Part shown: one piece after another, positions 1 to 9,370 of the stretch
How the letters are laid out: each line of letters starts with the position of its first letter
Numbering within the stretch: the first letter of the stretch is position 1
NCBI GenBank assembly: GCA_014860845.1
Contig: JACZIY010000475.1
Coordinates: forward strand, 1 to 12,969
DNA from: Anaerolineaceae bacterium
GTDB lineage: Bacteria > Chloroflexota > Anaerolineae > Anaerolineales > Anaerolineaceae
Direction of reading: 5' to 3'
Length of the DNA: 12,969 nt
Position numbers and translations under genes: made by a program
Notes under the pieces: generated by a model
Told to the model about the DNA's origin: nothing
Databases searched by the model: none
What the model saw: only the letters and a program-made list of their open reading frames with translations

Positions 1-3000
1 TTTGGACTACCCGAATTGACATAAGCATCTGCCTCCGGAGTAATTGTCAAAACGTCCGGAATATCTGGTGTTATGACATTAACTGGAGCGGAGACACTTG
101 AGTAATTTCCTGCCAAATCATATGCATTGATCGAATATGAATATTCAGTGTTAGGTGATAGGGAAGAATCAGTGTACAACAATGTTGTGTCTGAAACTGT
201 ATCCACCGATGAACCATCGCGGTAAATAGTATATCCAGCCACCCCGACATTATCTGATGAGGGACTCCAGGTTAGATCTACCTGGTTTGAATTGATTGCA
301 GTCACTACTAAACCTATTGGGGTTGTAGGTGCAGTATTGTCTGGTACAGCGGTAAATAGATCCAATACCAGATACGGAGAATTTGGACCACTTTCTCGAC
401 TTGCCAAATTTATACTGGTAGAACTGGTACTAACCAAACCAAGGCTCCAATCTCCTGAACCGTTTATGTATGAAGTGACATCAAAAACTGCCCATGATCC
501 AGCACTGACAGAGCTGGTTGAAGATACAATATTTCCCAGCACAGGCGCATTACTATAGATTATTGTATTTTCTAACCAGGTATTATTGGCAACCTCCAAT
601 AGCTGAATATCTTTTCGAACATTGGAGTTGGCATAAAAGAATAATTGGGCCCTTGATATTGATTTGACTCCCAAATCAGGTATATTGAAACGTAAAAAGG
701 CATGTAAATCTGGCGAAGCATCTGCTCTCAGTGTTGTTGAATTACCATAATTCGTCGTGGGTTTACTAGCGTCAACATAAGCATCTGCCTCAGGTGTGAG
801 CGTTAAAACTTGTGGCAAATCAGGTAAGGTGACAATAGCAGGATCAGATTCTGTGGAATGGTTTCCAGCCTGATCGAAGGCATCGATGGTGTATGAATAT
901 TCTGAGTTGGGAGATACCGAAGAATCTGTGTAGGTCAGGGTTGTTACAGTAACTGTATCAATTGAGATTCCATTTCGAAAAACAGAATATCCAATCACCT
1001 CAACATTATCTGTGGACGGATTCCAACTCAACTCTACCTGCGAAGTACCCACTATAGAAGCAGATAATCCTGATGGAGTAGAAGGTGACTGATTATCTAC
1101 CAGGTTTAAAACTACGGATGTAGATCGCTCAGACCGATTCCCAGCCTGATCAAACGCATCAACAGAGTAACTATATGAGAAACCAGGTGTAACAGTCGTA
1201 TCAATGAAGGATAGATCTGTACTGGCGAGCGTCGCTAAGATGACATCATCTCGATAAAGCGTATAACCATTCACTCCAACGTTATCAGTTGATGCTGACC
1301 AGCTGATACTTGCTGCACCCGTTTCATTCACAATAGCAGAAAGGCCAGTTGGAACGGAGGGAGGTTGGTTTTCTGGAGTGCTTAAGTAAACCGCATCTGA
1401 AACCGGGGAATGATTTCCAGCGAGATCAAAAGCAGACACGGTATAAAAATAATCCGTCAAAGGTAAGACTGTTGAATCACTAAATGACAGAGCATCCCCA
1501 GACACATCTACCAGGTATTCCCCATTTCGATAAATGCTGTAGCCCACTACACCTATGTTATCGATCGAAGGAGACCAGGATAAATCCACATTGAGTGGAT
1601 TTAAATTTGTGAAGGCAGCTAACCCTGATGGAGTGGTGGGCGCAATTTTGTCAGATCCATTGGTTTGAAGATCAATTAATAACAGAGCGGAATTTACCCC
1701 TGATTCTCGACTGCCAACTGACATGGCAGACGAACTAGTGGTGTCCAATCCAACGCTAAATATTCCCTCACCTGTTACATATGATGTCACATCCAATTCA
1801 ACCCAGGAACCAGAAGCAATGGAACCAGAAGTTGTGATTAAATTCCCTAATCCCGGCGAATTGTTGTAATTGATCGAATATTCACTCCAGCTGTTATCCA
1901 ATACTTCTTTGACGTTGAAACCCAGACTGGACGTTGTATTCGAAAATATCTGAAGTCGGGCTGATTGAATCGGATTTCCTGCTAATCCCTGTACGACAAA
2001 TCGTAGATAGCTATGCACATCGGGACTGGCATCCATCCGTAAAGTGGTGGCTCGGCCGTAATTAGAAGTAGTATTGACAGAAGAAACATAAGCGTCCGAT
2101 TCAACAGAATATATTAATGTTCCAGGTAAAGGAGGTGTGGAAACGACAACAGGATTGCTTTGTCCTGAATAATTGCCTGCCAGATCATAAGCATCCACAG
2201 TAAAGCTGTAAGTTATTTCTGGTAATAATTCGATATCCCGAAAAGAAGCACTGCCTGAAGAGACATTCCCAATGACGATACCATCACGATAAACAGTATA
2301 ACCAGCAACACCAGTATTGTCGGTCGAATTTGTCCACGACACAACTGCCTGGGTAGAATTCACTACATCGACGACGACATTTCCAGGAATCGTGGGAGGT
2401 TGAGTATCCTGATTTGCAGTTGAACAAGGAATGACGCCTGAATCAATTATTTCTCCAGCTGTATTGACATAACTAAAGTTCGCGCCTGATGCATTTAAAG
2501 CCAGCGTCAAAACACCTAAAGCCCCAGGATTGGCATCACTAAAAAATGCAACCCTATCATCTGTCTTTGAAATTGTTTGAACACCATGTCCACTGGCACC
2601 AGCAACAAACTGAGTGATTCCATTTGGATCAGGTTGACCATTAATGCCTAAAGGAGACCAGCGTTGGTATGTATGATCATGACCTGTGAGAGCAATTTCG
2701 ACATTCGACTGGGCCAATAAATTCCAGATATCCATTAACTCGGTTGTTGAAGAGGGGGGACCGATATTAAAGAGAGGATGATGAAAATAAACAACAGTAC
2801 ACTTATCACTATTTGAATTAAGATCTGATTGAAGCCATTGATATTGTGCAGACCCGGAATTTACGGGTACTACTGAATGATTTGAGTTAAGAGCAATGAA
2901 ATGCCAACCTCCAGCATCATAACTGTAATAATCAGGAACATTGTCCCAATAATCAAAGTAGCCTGGCGCTTCTCCATTTTCATACTCGTGGTTTCCAACG

Positions 3001-3689
3001 ATCGGGTTTGTTATTGATTTAAATTGTCCAAAAAATGTTTGTTCGTTGCCATACCAGTTGATAAATTCTGTATAAGTACCTTTGTTATAGACATCACCTA
3101 AATACAAAAACATATCTGGATTTAGATTATTAATAAGATTTACCACATTCGCTGAATTTGTGATGCCACTGGCACCATCTCCTCCAGCTGCAACCATGAA
3201 AGGTTGGCCGTTTGCATGGGCAGGACTGGTGAATATCTGAAAGGTATTTGAATTAACCGGAGTCATGGTGTTCCCATTGCTAAAACTGACAGTAATACTC
3301 CCCATCTGGAAAACATATCCATCTCGCATAACGATTACAACAGAAAGCGCATAGTTTCCATCCACAAATTTACTTGTTGGGAGTAGGAAAGAATAATCAC
3401 TTTCAAAATCCGTTAATAAATACTCGTTATTTAAATAAAATATTACTCTTTGAATACCAGGTGATGAGCCTATCGTTGAATAAGACGATGTCACATTGAT
3501 ATCCCCTGAAAGAGTACTTGCATTTGTTGGCGAGGTGATACAAAATTCAACACTATAATTACCTGAAGATGGAGAATTAACTGCACATCCTTCACCTGCT
3601 GCAAAAACTGAGTGATTCATTTCATAAATTGGAGATATGAAAACAGAAAGAATAAAGGCCATAGTAATAATAAATTTATAAATTTTCAT
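1..3689 (-). CDS. Secreted purple-acid-phosphatase-like metallophosphoesterase with FN3 and DNRLRE repeats, partial (C-terminus beyond window)
   Basis: The frame is open from an ATG at 3689 to the left edge (1229 codons, no stop). AGAGG lies 6 nt before the ATG. An N-terminal signal peptide (about residues 1-31, ending SVFAA) is followed by an Ig-like segment (about 45-135). The calcineurin-type metallophosphatase domain (about 160-410) shows GD at D171, GDVY at D199, GNHE at N233-H234, HH at 303-304 and GHDH at H337/H339, which is the complete two-metal ligand set of the purple acid phosphatase group. After it come FN3 (427-515), DNRLRE (about 522-672), FN3 x3 (about 675-950), DNRLRE (about 957-1108), FN3 (about 1115-1205) and the start of a third DNRLRE. 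FN3 copies share the motif DNVGVxGYxxYRDG. The role is probably extracellular phosphate-ester hydrolysis, with the modules giving surface or glycan attachment; the substrate is unknown. It starts 46 bp after the GH99-like gene, so co-transcription is likely. Confidence 0.9.
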   Translation of the reverse strand, partial: MKIYKFIITMAFILSVFISPIYEMNHSVFAAGEGCAVNSPSSGNYSVEFCITSPTNASTLSGDINVTSSYSTIGSSPGIQRVIFYLNNEYLLTDFESDYSFLLPTSKFVDGNYALSVVIVMRDGYVFQMGSITVSFSNGNTMTPVNSNTFQIFTSPAHANGQPFMVAAGGDGASGITNSANVVNLINNLNPDMFLYLGDVYNKGTYTEFINWYGNEQTFFGQFKSITNPIVGNHEYENGEAPGYFDYWDNVPDYYSYDAGGWHFIALNSNHSVVPVNSGSAQYQWLQSDLNSNSDKCTVVYFHHPLFNIGPPSSTTELMDIWNLLAQSNVEIALTGHDHTYQRWSPLGINGQPDPNGITQFVAGASGHGVQTISKTDDRVAFFSDANPGALGVLTLALNASGANFSYVNTAGEIIDSGVIPCSTANQDTQPPTIPGNVVVDVVNSTQAVVSWTNSTDNTGVAGYTVYRDGIVIGNVSSGSASFRDIELLPEITYSFTVDAYDLAGNYSGQSNPVVVSTPPLPGTLIYSVESDAYVSSVNTTSNYGRATTLRMDASPDVHSYLRFVVQGLAGNPIQSARLQIFSNTTSSLGFNVKEVLDNSWSEYSINYNNSPGLGNLITTSGSIASGSWVELDVTSYVTGEGIFSVGLDTTSSSAMSVGSRESGVNSALLLIDLQTNGSDKIAPTTPSGLAAFTNLNPLNVDLSWSPSIDNIGVVGYSIYRNGEYLVDVSGDALSFSDSTVLPLTDYFYTVSAFDLAGNHSPVSDAVYLSTPENQPPSVPTGLSAIVNETGAASISWSASTDNVGVNGYTLYRDDVILATLASTDLSFIDTTVTPGFSYSYSVDAFDQAGNRSERSTSVVLNLVDNQSPSTPSGLSASIVGTSQVELSWNPSTDNVEVIGYSVFRNGISIDTVTVTTLTYTDSSVSPNSEYSYTIDAFDQAGNHSTESDPAIVTLPDLPQVLTLTPEADAYVDASKPTTNYGNSTTLRADASPDLHAFLRFNIPDLGVKSISRAQLFFYANSNVRKDIQLLEVANNTWLENTIIYSNAPVLGNIVSSTSSVSAGSWAVFDVTSYINGSGDWSLGLVSTSSTSINLASRESGPNSPYLVLDLFTAVPDNTAPTTPIGLVVTAINSNQVDLTWSPSSDNVGVAGYTIYRDGSSVDTVSDTTLLYTDSSLSPNTEYSYSINAYDLAGNYSSVSAPVNVITPDIPDVLTITPEADAYVNSGSP
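27..2110 (-). repeat. Tandem FN3/DNRLRE coding modules
   Basis: Repeated protein modules inside the metallophosphoesterase gene are also visible in the DNA. A 20-mer starting acataagcatctgcct occurs at 19-38 and again at 775-794 with one mismatch, exactly 756 bp (252 codons) apart. A more diverged copy begins at 2086, another 1311 bp (437 codons) away. The difference of 185 codons equals two extra FN3 domains of about 92 residues. The basic unit is therefore FN3 plus DNRLRE, and the middle unit has gained two FN3 copies. The DNRLRE assignment (CBM96-like, Pfam DNRLRE) rests on the pattern xxADAYVxxxxxxxNYGxxxxLRxDASPDxHxxLRF. Confidence 0.75.
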
Positions 3690-3735
3690 AATTTTCCTCT
3701 TTCACAAATTTCTAAATTAATTGCTATCAAACTTT

Positions 3736-4836
3736 TTATTTCTTTCTACGAATGATGATGATCATTGAAACCAGGAATAAAACTGTGATCCCTGCAATAG
3801 CAATCTGGCGTGACCCCACAATTATTTCCGGGTATACCGATGCAGGTTCACTTGAATCGAATTCACCGATATCTGGCGGTGGCAACTGGTTCATCTGGCT
3901 TAATACTTCTAAATATTGGTCGTTATATTTTTCAGAAGGTTCAATGTGAGAGTTTTCGCTGAATTCGTTCCAACTGATGATGCCGATCGCATCTGGTGAG
4001 GAAGACAAAGCTGTATTCATCTGCATGCGGAATGTGTCACCATCTTTTCGCTCAACTACTGTTGTACCGCCGATCAATCGTGCATCAAACCCAGGTGCTG
4101 CAGGTGCTATCCATAAGCCACCAGTTTCATGCACAGTTTCACTCATCTTTGTAAGCTTCTCTAAATAACCTGGAAAGGTCTCTGGATTTACGGATGACCA
4201 GTAATAAGCGTTACCATCAATATAGCTTTGCAGCTCGGAATATCTGTTAATATTACGTTCAGAAGCGAGGATGTATAAAACGTTACGACGACCATTCGTT
4301 ACCTGACTGATTTCTTCTTCACTGAACATCCATGTTCCAGACCAGATGATTACCGGTTTAGAGAACAACGAAAAAGCGGGTCTCCAGGCAAACTGTTCGA
4401 TGAAATACGTGATATCATTCGCAATTCTTGAAATAGGTAGTGGATCCCTCTCAAAATCAAGTCCCTGGTAAATAACCACAAGTTTGAAGTCTTCCTGTTC
4501 CGCCAATGTAGCTAACATTTCCAGGCGACGGTTTAATAAATCCGTACTTTTCCAGCTAACGATAAACCCATCAATACCAGCTGCTTTTGCCCAGCGTATA
4601 TGCTGGAGCATTACCTCCTCATCATCACTGGAGTAGCGACCCAGTAGAGGATAATCAGTTTTAGCCCTGTTCCAGGATCCGGAGTCAAACCATATATAGT
4701 AATACGCAAGTACAGGTACCGGATGAGAAGAGTCCTGAGCTTTCACGTTGGCTTTAGAAAATGGGACTGAAATGAAAATAAGCATCATTAAAATAAAAAG
4801 AAATTGGATGAAATTCAACTTAAATAATTTGTTCAT
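3736..4836 (-). CDS. Membrane-anchored GH99-like (endo-mannosidase-type) glycoside hydrolase
   Basis: This 366-aa protein has a signal peptide (about 1-33), a (beta/alpha)8-type hydrolase domain (about 39-315) and one C-terminal membrane span (about 343-362) ending RRKK, so the enzyme faces outward. Recognisable features are PVLAYYYIWF at the first strand, AAGIDGFIVSW (85-95), and WNEFSENSHIEP (289-300). The last resembles the WNEWHEGTxIEP signature of GH99/WbsX-like proteins, with the E-x-x-E pair (E291, E294) that carries catalysis in GH99. GH99 members are endo-alpha-1,2-mannosidases or mannanases, so an alpha-mannoside-like substrate is a reasonable inference, not shown. The start overlaps the upstream stop by ATGA (4833-4836) and has a strong GGGGGTGA ribosome site inside the upstream gene. 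It is the fourth coupled gene of the operon. Confidence 0.75.
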   Translation of the reverse strand: MNKLFKLNFIQFLFILMMLIFISVPFSKANVKAQDSSHPVPVLAYYYIWFDSGSWNRAKTDYPLLGRYSSDDEEVMLQHIRWAKAAGIDGFIVSWKSTDLLNRRLEMLATLAEQEDFKLVVIYQGLDFERDPLPISRIANDITYFIEQFAWRPAFSLFSKPVIIWSGTWMFSEEEISQVTNGRRNVLYILASERNINRYSELQSYIDGNAYYWSSVNPETFPGYLEKLTKMSETVHETGGLWIAPAAPGFDARLIGGTTVVERKDGDTFRMQMNTALSSSPDAIGIISWNEFSENSHIEPSEKYNDQYLEVLSQMNQLPPPDIGEFDSSEPASVYPEIIVGSRQIAIAGITVLFLVSMIIIIRRKK

Positions 4837-6332
4837 TTCACCCCCTTTGCGCGTCGCTTTATAGTATTACCAATCACAGGAGGGTCAATTTGATTTGGTA
4901 GCTTTTTCGGTTTTTTAGAAGATTGAGTACTCTTTCTAACCTTAGGTTCCGCAACCATTAAAGTAACGGCAGGTTCATCGACAATTTTCTGTCCGATTGC
5001 TCCTGGATGGTGTGAAACTAAATATTCATACCCTGACTTAATTGTTTGAACCAGGGATCGCCAAATCCATGGGCGACCATATAAAAGCAAACCAAGGACT
5101 AATAGAAGTCCGAAAATTCCAAATACAGTGATGTCTAAATAAGTGATGAGTTTCATGTTGACATCTTGATCTCGGGAAAGAGCAACCGGAATTTTATTGT
5201 CGAGACCTTTTACACCGGAAATATTGAGATAATAAGTACCACGAGCCAACGAATTGATCGTTACTGAACCTTTTTCATCTAAAGGAAACTCCTCCGTTTT
5301 GCCATCTGGATATTCCAACAATAAAGAGTCTCCAACTGTCCACCCAAACAGACCATCTTTTGCATTGACAGTTAATGAATATAGGATCAGCTCAATTGTT
5401 AAATTTCCACCCGCAGATGTGTAAAAACGTTGTTGAGATTGATTGACAACATTTGAACCATCCACAATGACATTGATGACAGAGTAATACAATTTGGTTT
5501 CTTCAAGTCCAGTTAATCGACGCGCTGTCCGGCTGGCAGGAAACCATCTGGGCTCACCGTTTTTCAGAACAAACATATCTCCCTGAAGGCTTCGAATTGT
5601 AAATTCAGATACTCGGCTTGGATCAACCTTATGACCACTTAAATCTACAAAATCCAAGCTGAAAATTTGAAATACATTCAATCCAACCTGAATAACTTTA
5701 TTGGTTGGAACGCTTATATCCTGATAGGGCTCATAAATCTCTTCAGTCCAACGGCCTAACTCGATCCTTTGGTTTGGCTGGTCATATTCATCATCTAAAA
5801 CAAATAATCGATATACTCCGGTTTCATTTAACGAAATCGTTGCGATCCCCTCTTCATTTGTGTAGAATTTTCTTTGGTCCATCATAAAACCGACATTAGG
5901 GATTGGAGGCGTTACCTGAACAATCACTTCCGTTGGTAAGACACTCAAATAAGTAGTTGTTGGTGTGTCAAGCAATAAATTTTCCCGGTTCAAATCAGCG
6001 GATATTTTGTAAATACCAGCATCCAGAGATCTTTTAAATTCTCTTGAAAATTTTCCAAATCTATCAGAAGGTGTTTGACCAAGATACTCACCATTAATGG
6101 AGAAGAATATATTTTTCTCAACCATTGGCTCTCCATCCAGATCCATGATTTTTCCACTTAGAATAAAAGTTTCTCCCATTTCAATGGTTTGAGGCTGATC
6201 TAATATGATGCCGGAAGATTGGGCTTGAGGCGGATTTAGGTCTGCAGCGGTCACTGAATTGTAGATATACCCCATAGATACAACTGAAATCAAGCCAGCT
6301 ATTATGAATTTACGCACAAAAACTTTTATCAT
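4833..6332 (-). CDS. Membrane-anchored Ig-like surface protein of unknown function
   Basis: I recognise no enzyme in this 499-aa protein. It has an N-terminal signal or anchor segment (about 8-30) and a beta-rich Ig/CNA-B-like domain (about 40-135, with the features [11 protein letters not shown] and [10 protein letters not shown] typical of bacterial Ig-like repeats). More beta-rich segments follow (about 140-395), including a carboxypeptidase-regulatory-like stretch near 315-390 ([18 protein letters not shown]). One strong membrane span (about 397-418) precedes an 80-residue lysine-rich cytoplasmic tail ([14 protein letters not shown] and a terminal KRRAKGVK). An adhesion, scaffold or acceptor role for the neighbouring enzymes is inference. 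Its ATG overlaps the upstream stop (6329-6332, ATGA), with AAGGT about 7 nt ahead. Its own stop overlaps the GH99-like start in the same way. Confidence 0.8.
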   Translation of the reverse strand: MIKVFVRKFIIAGLISVVSMGYIYNSVTAADLNPPQAQSSGIILDQPQTIEMGETFILSGKIMDLDGEPMVEKNIFFSINGEYLGQTPSDRFGKFSREFKRSLDAGIYKISADLNRENLLLDTPTTTYLSVLPTEVIVQVTPPIPNVGFMMDQRKFYTNEEGIATISLNETGVYRLFVLDDEYDQPNQRIELGRWTEEIYEPYQDISVPTNKVIQVGLNVFQIFSLDFVDLSGHKVDPSRVSEFTIRSLQGDMFVLKNGEPRWFPASRTARRLTGLEETKLYYSVINVIVDGSNVVNQSQQRFYTSAGGNLTIELILYSLTVNAKDGLFGWTVGDSLLLEYPDGKTEEFPLDEKGSVTINSLARGTYYLNISGVKGLDNKIPVALSRDQDVNMKLITYLDITVFGIFGLLLVLGLLLYGRPWIWRSLVQTIKSGYEYLVSHHPGAIGQKIVDEPAVTLMVAEPKVRKSTQSSKKPKKLPNQIDPPVIGNTIKRRAKGVK

Positions 6333-7690
6333 TTATCTACCTTATTTGTTGTATTAAATCTCTTTTTGCGAATATTAAGACCCGTGAAAATTCCCGCCAG
6401 GATAAATACAGATAACACACCGCCATATGTAAGATAAATAACGGATACAGGATTCTTTTTGTTGACCTCTTCCAGGTTTCTTTCAATACTGATAAACTCC
6501 GCTTGTCTCGGTGTTTGTGAGAAATCAAAGGCAGAAGTGAGATCATTGGCATTTGCATCGCGTTCAGCCAATGGTGGGATTCCCCAATTTACTCCAATGA
6601 ATTTTAGGACGGATGTGAAATCCAGCAGTGTACTGTCAATAAAGCCTTTTTTGGCGTAAGGGCTGACCATAATGGCTGGAACTCTTGGTCCATATCCATC
6701 TTTATCAACTTGAGGTGGATACACATGATCATACCAGCCACCCCAATCGTCATATGTAAGCAAAAAAGCTGAACTGCTCCAAGCACTCGAACGCATAAGT
6801 TCCTGAATGATATTTTTTACGAAACGTTCTCCGGCACGCGGATGTTGAGGTGGGTGTTCGCTGGCACCTGATGGTACGATATATGAGATGGCTGGCAGGT
6901 TTCCTTCTCGTAAGTCAACAAAATACTCATCAAGATGAACAATATGACTGGATAATGCGGGGTCATCCAGAAAACGGTCGAAATAAAGTAATGGAACCCA
7001 GATTACCTGGGAAGCTCGATTTCCTGCTGAAGCGAGTGTCCTGTAATTTATGGATGGATCATAATTCTGAACATAAAATTTCCAGGATATTCCCTCTTCT
7101 TCTAATTTATCAAAAATTGTGGGAACATCAGCTAATTTTTCATGTAATTCCAACTCTGTTCCTGGAGGGGGAGCTTTTCCTGTGATCCAAAAAATATGGT
7201 TGGTTAAACTGCCTTCTTTGGCTGAGCTGAAAAAATTGTCGAAAAGCACGTAGTTATCCGCCAGATTCCAATAATAGGGGATATCCCGATCATCGTAATA
7301 TCCCATTGCGATGCGGCCATCCTGATTCCGTCGATTTAATGCAGCAATAAAACCATCCATTTTGCCATCATTCACCTGTTCCATGAAAGTTGCCTGATTA
7401 TGACTGATATCTGTGATGGTGCTATCCCCAATATGCCATGGTTCGACATATTCAGTATTTGGATCATCTGGATCAACAGGCATCTTTATTCCTGGAGGAA
7501 AACCATTAGCGCCTGGATATGTCCCGAAATAATTATCGAATGTGTGATTCTCCTGCATTATGATAATAAAATGTTTGATCGGAGTAGATGTTTCATGATC
7601 TTCTGGTTCAGAATTTGCTTTAACATTTGCGATTCCAAATGAATTTAATATAATTACAAGCGCGATGAATAGAGAAATGAATAGTTTCAT
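6329..7690 (-). CDS. Membrane-anchored PF04185 phosphoesterase (phospholipase C / AcpA acid phosphatase family)
   Basis: This 453-aa protein has a signal peptide (about 1-25), a phosphoesterase domain (about 36-370), a C-terminal membrane span (about 416-437) and a basic tail (RKKR). The opening [19 protein letters not shown] (38-56) is the hallmark of PF04185, with E47-N48-H49 as the metal-site start. The segment [13 protein letters not shown] (159-171) sits where the family carries its Ser/Thr nucleophile. [11 protein letters not shown] (274-284) and [13 protein letters not shown] (311-323) supply the remaining metal-binding Asp/His residues. Family members cleave phosphodiesters or phosphomonoesters of lipids and other substrates. 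Here the domain is fixed on the outer face of the membrane, so membrane lipid, lipid-linked phosphate or surface phosphoglycan are candidate substrates, unproven. It overlaps both neighbours by ATGA (7687-7690 and 6329-6332). GAGGT 6 nt upstream is its ribosome site. Confidence 0.87.
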   Translation of the reverse strand: MKLFISLFIALVIILNSFGIANVKANSEPEDHETSTPIKHFIIIMQENHTFDNYFGTYPGANGFPPGIKMPVDPDDPNTEYVEPWHIGDSTITDISHNQATFMEQVNDGKMDGFIAALNRRNQDGRIAMGYYDDRDIPYYWNLADNYVLFDNFFSSAKEGSLTNHIFWITGKAPPPGTELELHEKLADVPTIFDKLEEEGISWKFYVQNYDPSINYRTLASAGNRASQVIWVPLLYFDRFLDDPALSSHIVHLDEYFVDLREGNLPAISYIVPSGASEHPPQHPRAGERFVKNIIQELMRSSAWSSSAFLLTYDDWGGWYDHVYPPQVDKDGYGPRVPAIMVSPYAKKGFIDSTLLDFTSVLKFIGVNWGIPPLAERDANANDLTSAFDFSQTPRQAEFISIERNLEEVNKKNPVSVIYLTYGGVLSVFILAGIFTGLNIRKKRFNTTNKVDK

Positions 7691-9273
7691 GGATGTACCT
7701 CGTAAATAATGATGATGGGTTGAATGATCGTGTTGCCCTGTGTATCTCTAGTGGTGATTGATTCGGTGTGCACAGCTCTACCGTTATATAATTTCACATA
7801 TCCCATTAATTTTTCCGAGAAAAAAGTTGATCTTGATGCGGAAAATGAATCCCAGACAATGTATTGGAGCTCAGATCTTCGAATCTGAGCATCCGGATTA
7901 TAGATAGGGGTATATGATGGATTTCGATGCAATGGGTTTGGACTTACGGATAGTCCATACGCCGGTCTTTGACCGTAGATTTTTATAATATTTGCCATGG
8001 AGGGTCCAATGGTCATAAAATTAGAATTAAGGGGGGCATTGTTTTTGACCCATTCACCTGCTTCACGACCTCCTGGAACACCCCCTGTCCCAGCCAGAAA
8101 ACGTGTGGAAATTTCAGGTTGGATTCTCTGCCAACTGGTTCCAAACAATGACATCACTGTCAAGGTAATCACAATCAAAGATGTAATTCGGTAATGGGAG
8201 AATCGTTTAAAAAAGGCTGAGAAATTGATTTGATCAAGTTCTCCTATTAATTTACCTAATAACCGTCCAGCAAGTATTGCGATTGGAGGAGCGATGGGTA
8301 GAAGATACTGAAAGCCTTTAACTGGCCAAATTTGAAAGAAAGTTAGTGGGACCAAAATCCAGCAAAGCAGGATTTTTTCTTTCCAGGTTCTATGACGCCA
8401 TAATAAAATGATACCGATGATGGCTGCTAGAATGACTAAAACACCGATGGATTGGGGTACATTGGTTAAATAAAATGACCAATCATGATTGGGGCGGCGG
8501 AAAAGCTGCCAGGCAAGGTAATTACGACCAGTTGTAGAACTTCCAGCTAACGCGATGGACATAGGAAATGGTAAGATGACAACGATCCATAAAAATAATG
8601 AAATGATTACATCCCGAATTCGAACTTTAATCTCAGGTGACAATGCAAGAAAACTATAAATACCGCCCATCAAAATGATGCTGGTTTCCTTGGCTAAAAA
8701 AGTAAATCCCATGCTCGCGCCGGCAAAATATAGCCAGATTGGTTTTTGTGAATAACTAAATTGCGCCAAAAGATATAGCGAAAGGGTCGCAAAAAATACC
8801 ATAGGTCCATCCAACAGTACCTGACGTGAAACAAGAACATGGTAAGGCATCAGTGCGATGATCAATGCCGCGATTGCGCCGGGTAATTGTCCATAAAGCA
8901 ATTTTCCTGTCCGATAAGTTAAGAAAATCGTTCCCATACCGATTACTGCAGCGAAAAGTCGACCAGCCAGATCACTGAACCGAATTTGATAAACTAAAGA
9001 AAGCAGCACCTGGAATAATAGTGGATGTGCTCGAAATATAGGAAAAATATCCTCTAATACCGGGACGCCTGCAATGGCAGCCGCCTGTCCGGAATATACA
9101 GCTTCATCCGTGTTATAGCCCATTGCATTGATCTGCCAAATGCGTAGAAACACACCTGAAAGAAACGCAATGATCAAAATAATTCGGGTCAGAAGGATCT
9201 CATCAATTCCTGTTATTGCCTTAATGATAGATTTTTCTTTAATGAATTTACTTTGTACTATCAATTCGGTCAT
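7687..9273 (-). CDS. ArnT/PMT-like integral membrane glycosyltransferase (GT39/GT83 superfamily)
   Basis: This 528-aa polytopic membrane protein has about ten or more hydrophobic spans between residues 28 and 380, then a soluble C-terminal region (about 385-528). Superfamily signs are the acidic pair in the first outer loop, YNTDEAVY (D56-E57), followed by a [10 protein letters not shown] segment (83-92) and LLDGPMVFF (153-161). This arrangement matches PF13231/PMT_2 dolichyl/undecaprenyl-phosphate-sugar transferases, which move a sugar from a polyprenyl-phosphate donor to a lipid, glycan or protein acceptor outside the cytoplasm. The upstream gene has a matching polyprenyl-phosphate-sugar synthase-like domain, so the two probably form donor and transferase steps. 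Donor sugar and acceptor are not predictable from sequence. The start is supported by GGAG 4 nt upstream (9278-9281). The stop overlaps the phosphoesterase start (ATGA). Confidence 0.85.
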   Translation of the reverse strand: MTELIVQSKFIKEKSIIKAITGIDEILLTRIILIIAFLSGVFLRIWQINAMGYNTDEAVYSGQAAAIAGVPVLEDIFPIFRAHPLLFQVLLSLVYQIRFSDLAGRLFAAVIGMGTIFLTYRTGKLLYGQLPGAIAALIIALMPYHVLVSRQVLLDGPMVFFATLSLYLLAQFSYSQKPIWLYFAGASMGFTFLAKETSIILMGGIYSFLALSPEIKVRIRDVIISLFLWIVVILPFPMSIALAGSSTTGRNYLAWQLFRRPNHDWSFYLTNVPQSIGVLVILAAIIGIILLWRHRTWKEKILLCWILVPLTFFQIWPVKGFQYLLPIAPPIAILAGRLLGKLIGELDQINFSAFFKRFSHYRITSLIVITLTVMSLFGTSWQRIQPEISTRFLAGTGGVPGGREAGEWVKNNAPLNSNFMTIGPSMANIIKIYGQRPAYGLSVSPNPLHRNPSYTPIYNPDAQIRRSELQYIVWDSFSASRSTFFSEKLMGYVKLYNGRAVHTESITTRDTQGNTIIQPIIIIYEVHP

Positions 9274-9304
9274 AATTCTCCAATTTCATCTTTTACCCTT
9301 TTTA

Positions 9305-9329
9305 TCAAAAATTCCTGGGTTCCCAGGAT
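9305..9329 (-). terminator. Possible intrinsic terminator or attenuator between the fusion gene and the GT39-like gene
   Basis: On the minus strand TCCTGGG and CCCAGGA can pair (7 bp, or 6 bp with a GAAC loop), followed by ATTTTT. The stem is short but GC-rich. It lies 72 bp after the stop of the GT2-GtrA fusion and about 32 bp before the GT39-like start. It may end or only reduce transcription into the downstream operon. Confidence 0.5.
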
Positions 9330-9337
9330 TGGTTTTC

Positions 9338-9370
9338 CTCCCTCCATTGGTTAGAATAAAATGGAGGGAG
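9338..9370. repeat. 11-bp perfect inverted repeat in the intergenic gap
   Basis: CTCCCTCCATT at 9338-9348 is exactly complementary to AATGGAGGGAG at 9360-9370, with an 11-nt loop. On the minus strand it is followed by GGAAAACC, not a T run, so it is not a classic terminator for the upstream gene. It sits just before the terminator-like hairpin at 9305-9329. It could be an RNA-stabilising 3' end, part of a leader, or an operator. Confidence 0.6.

Noticed and set aside
292..558. Plus-strand open frame of 88 codons
   Set aside because: It is antisense to the FN3 region of the metallophosphoesterase, which has a continuous, domain-rich reading frame. No ribosome site or recognisable protein.
1..3689. 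FN3/DNRLRE repeats as a mobile or CRISPR-like repeat
   Set aside because: Repeats are in frame, protein-level and spaced by whole domains, which is modular protein duplication.
3690..3735. Separate promoter or terminator between the GH99-like and phosphatase genes
   Set aside because: The 46-bp gap contains only AT-rich sequence and the ribosome site. No hairpin with T run or paired -35/-10 is visible.
6337..6786. Minus-strand open frames of 73 and 60 codons in another frame of the phosphoesterase gene
   Set aside because: The main frame is uninterrupted and carries the catalytic motifs and membrane anchor, so there is no sign of a frameshift needing these.
6850..7185. Plus-strand open frame of 111 codons
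   Set aside because: Antisense to the phosphoesterase core including conserved motifs. Sequence has no domain features and looks like a shadow frame.
9338..9370. Perfect hairpin as intrinsic terminator of the fusion gene
   Set aside because: On the minus strand it is followed by GGAAAACC, not a T run. On the plus strand a T-rich tail exists, but no plus-strand gene lies upstream.
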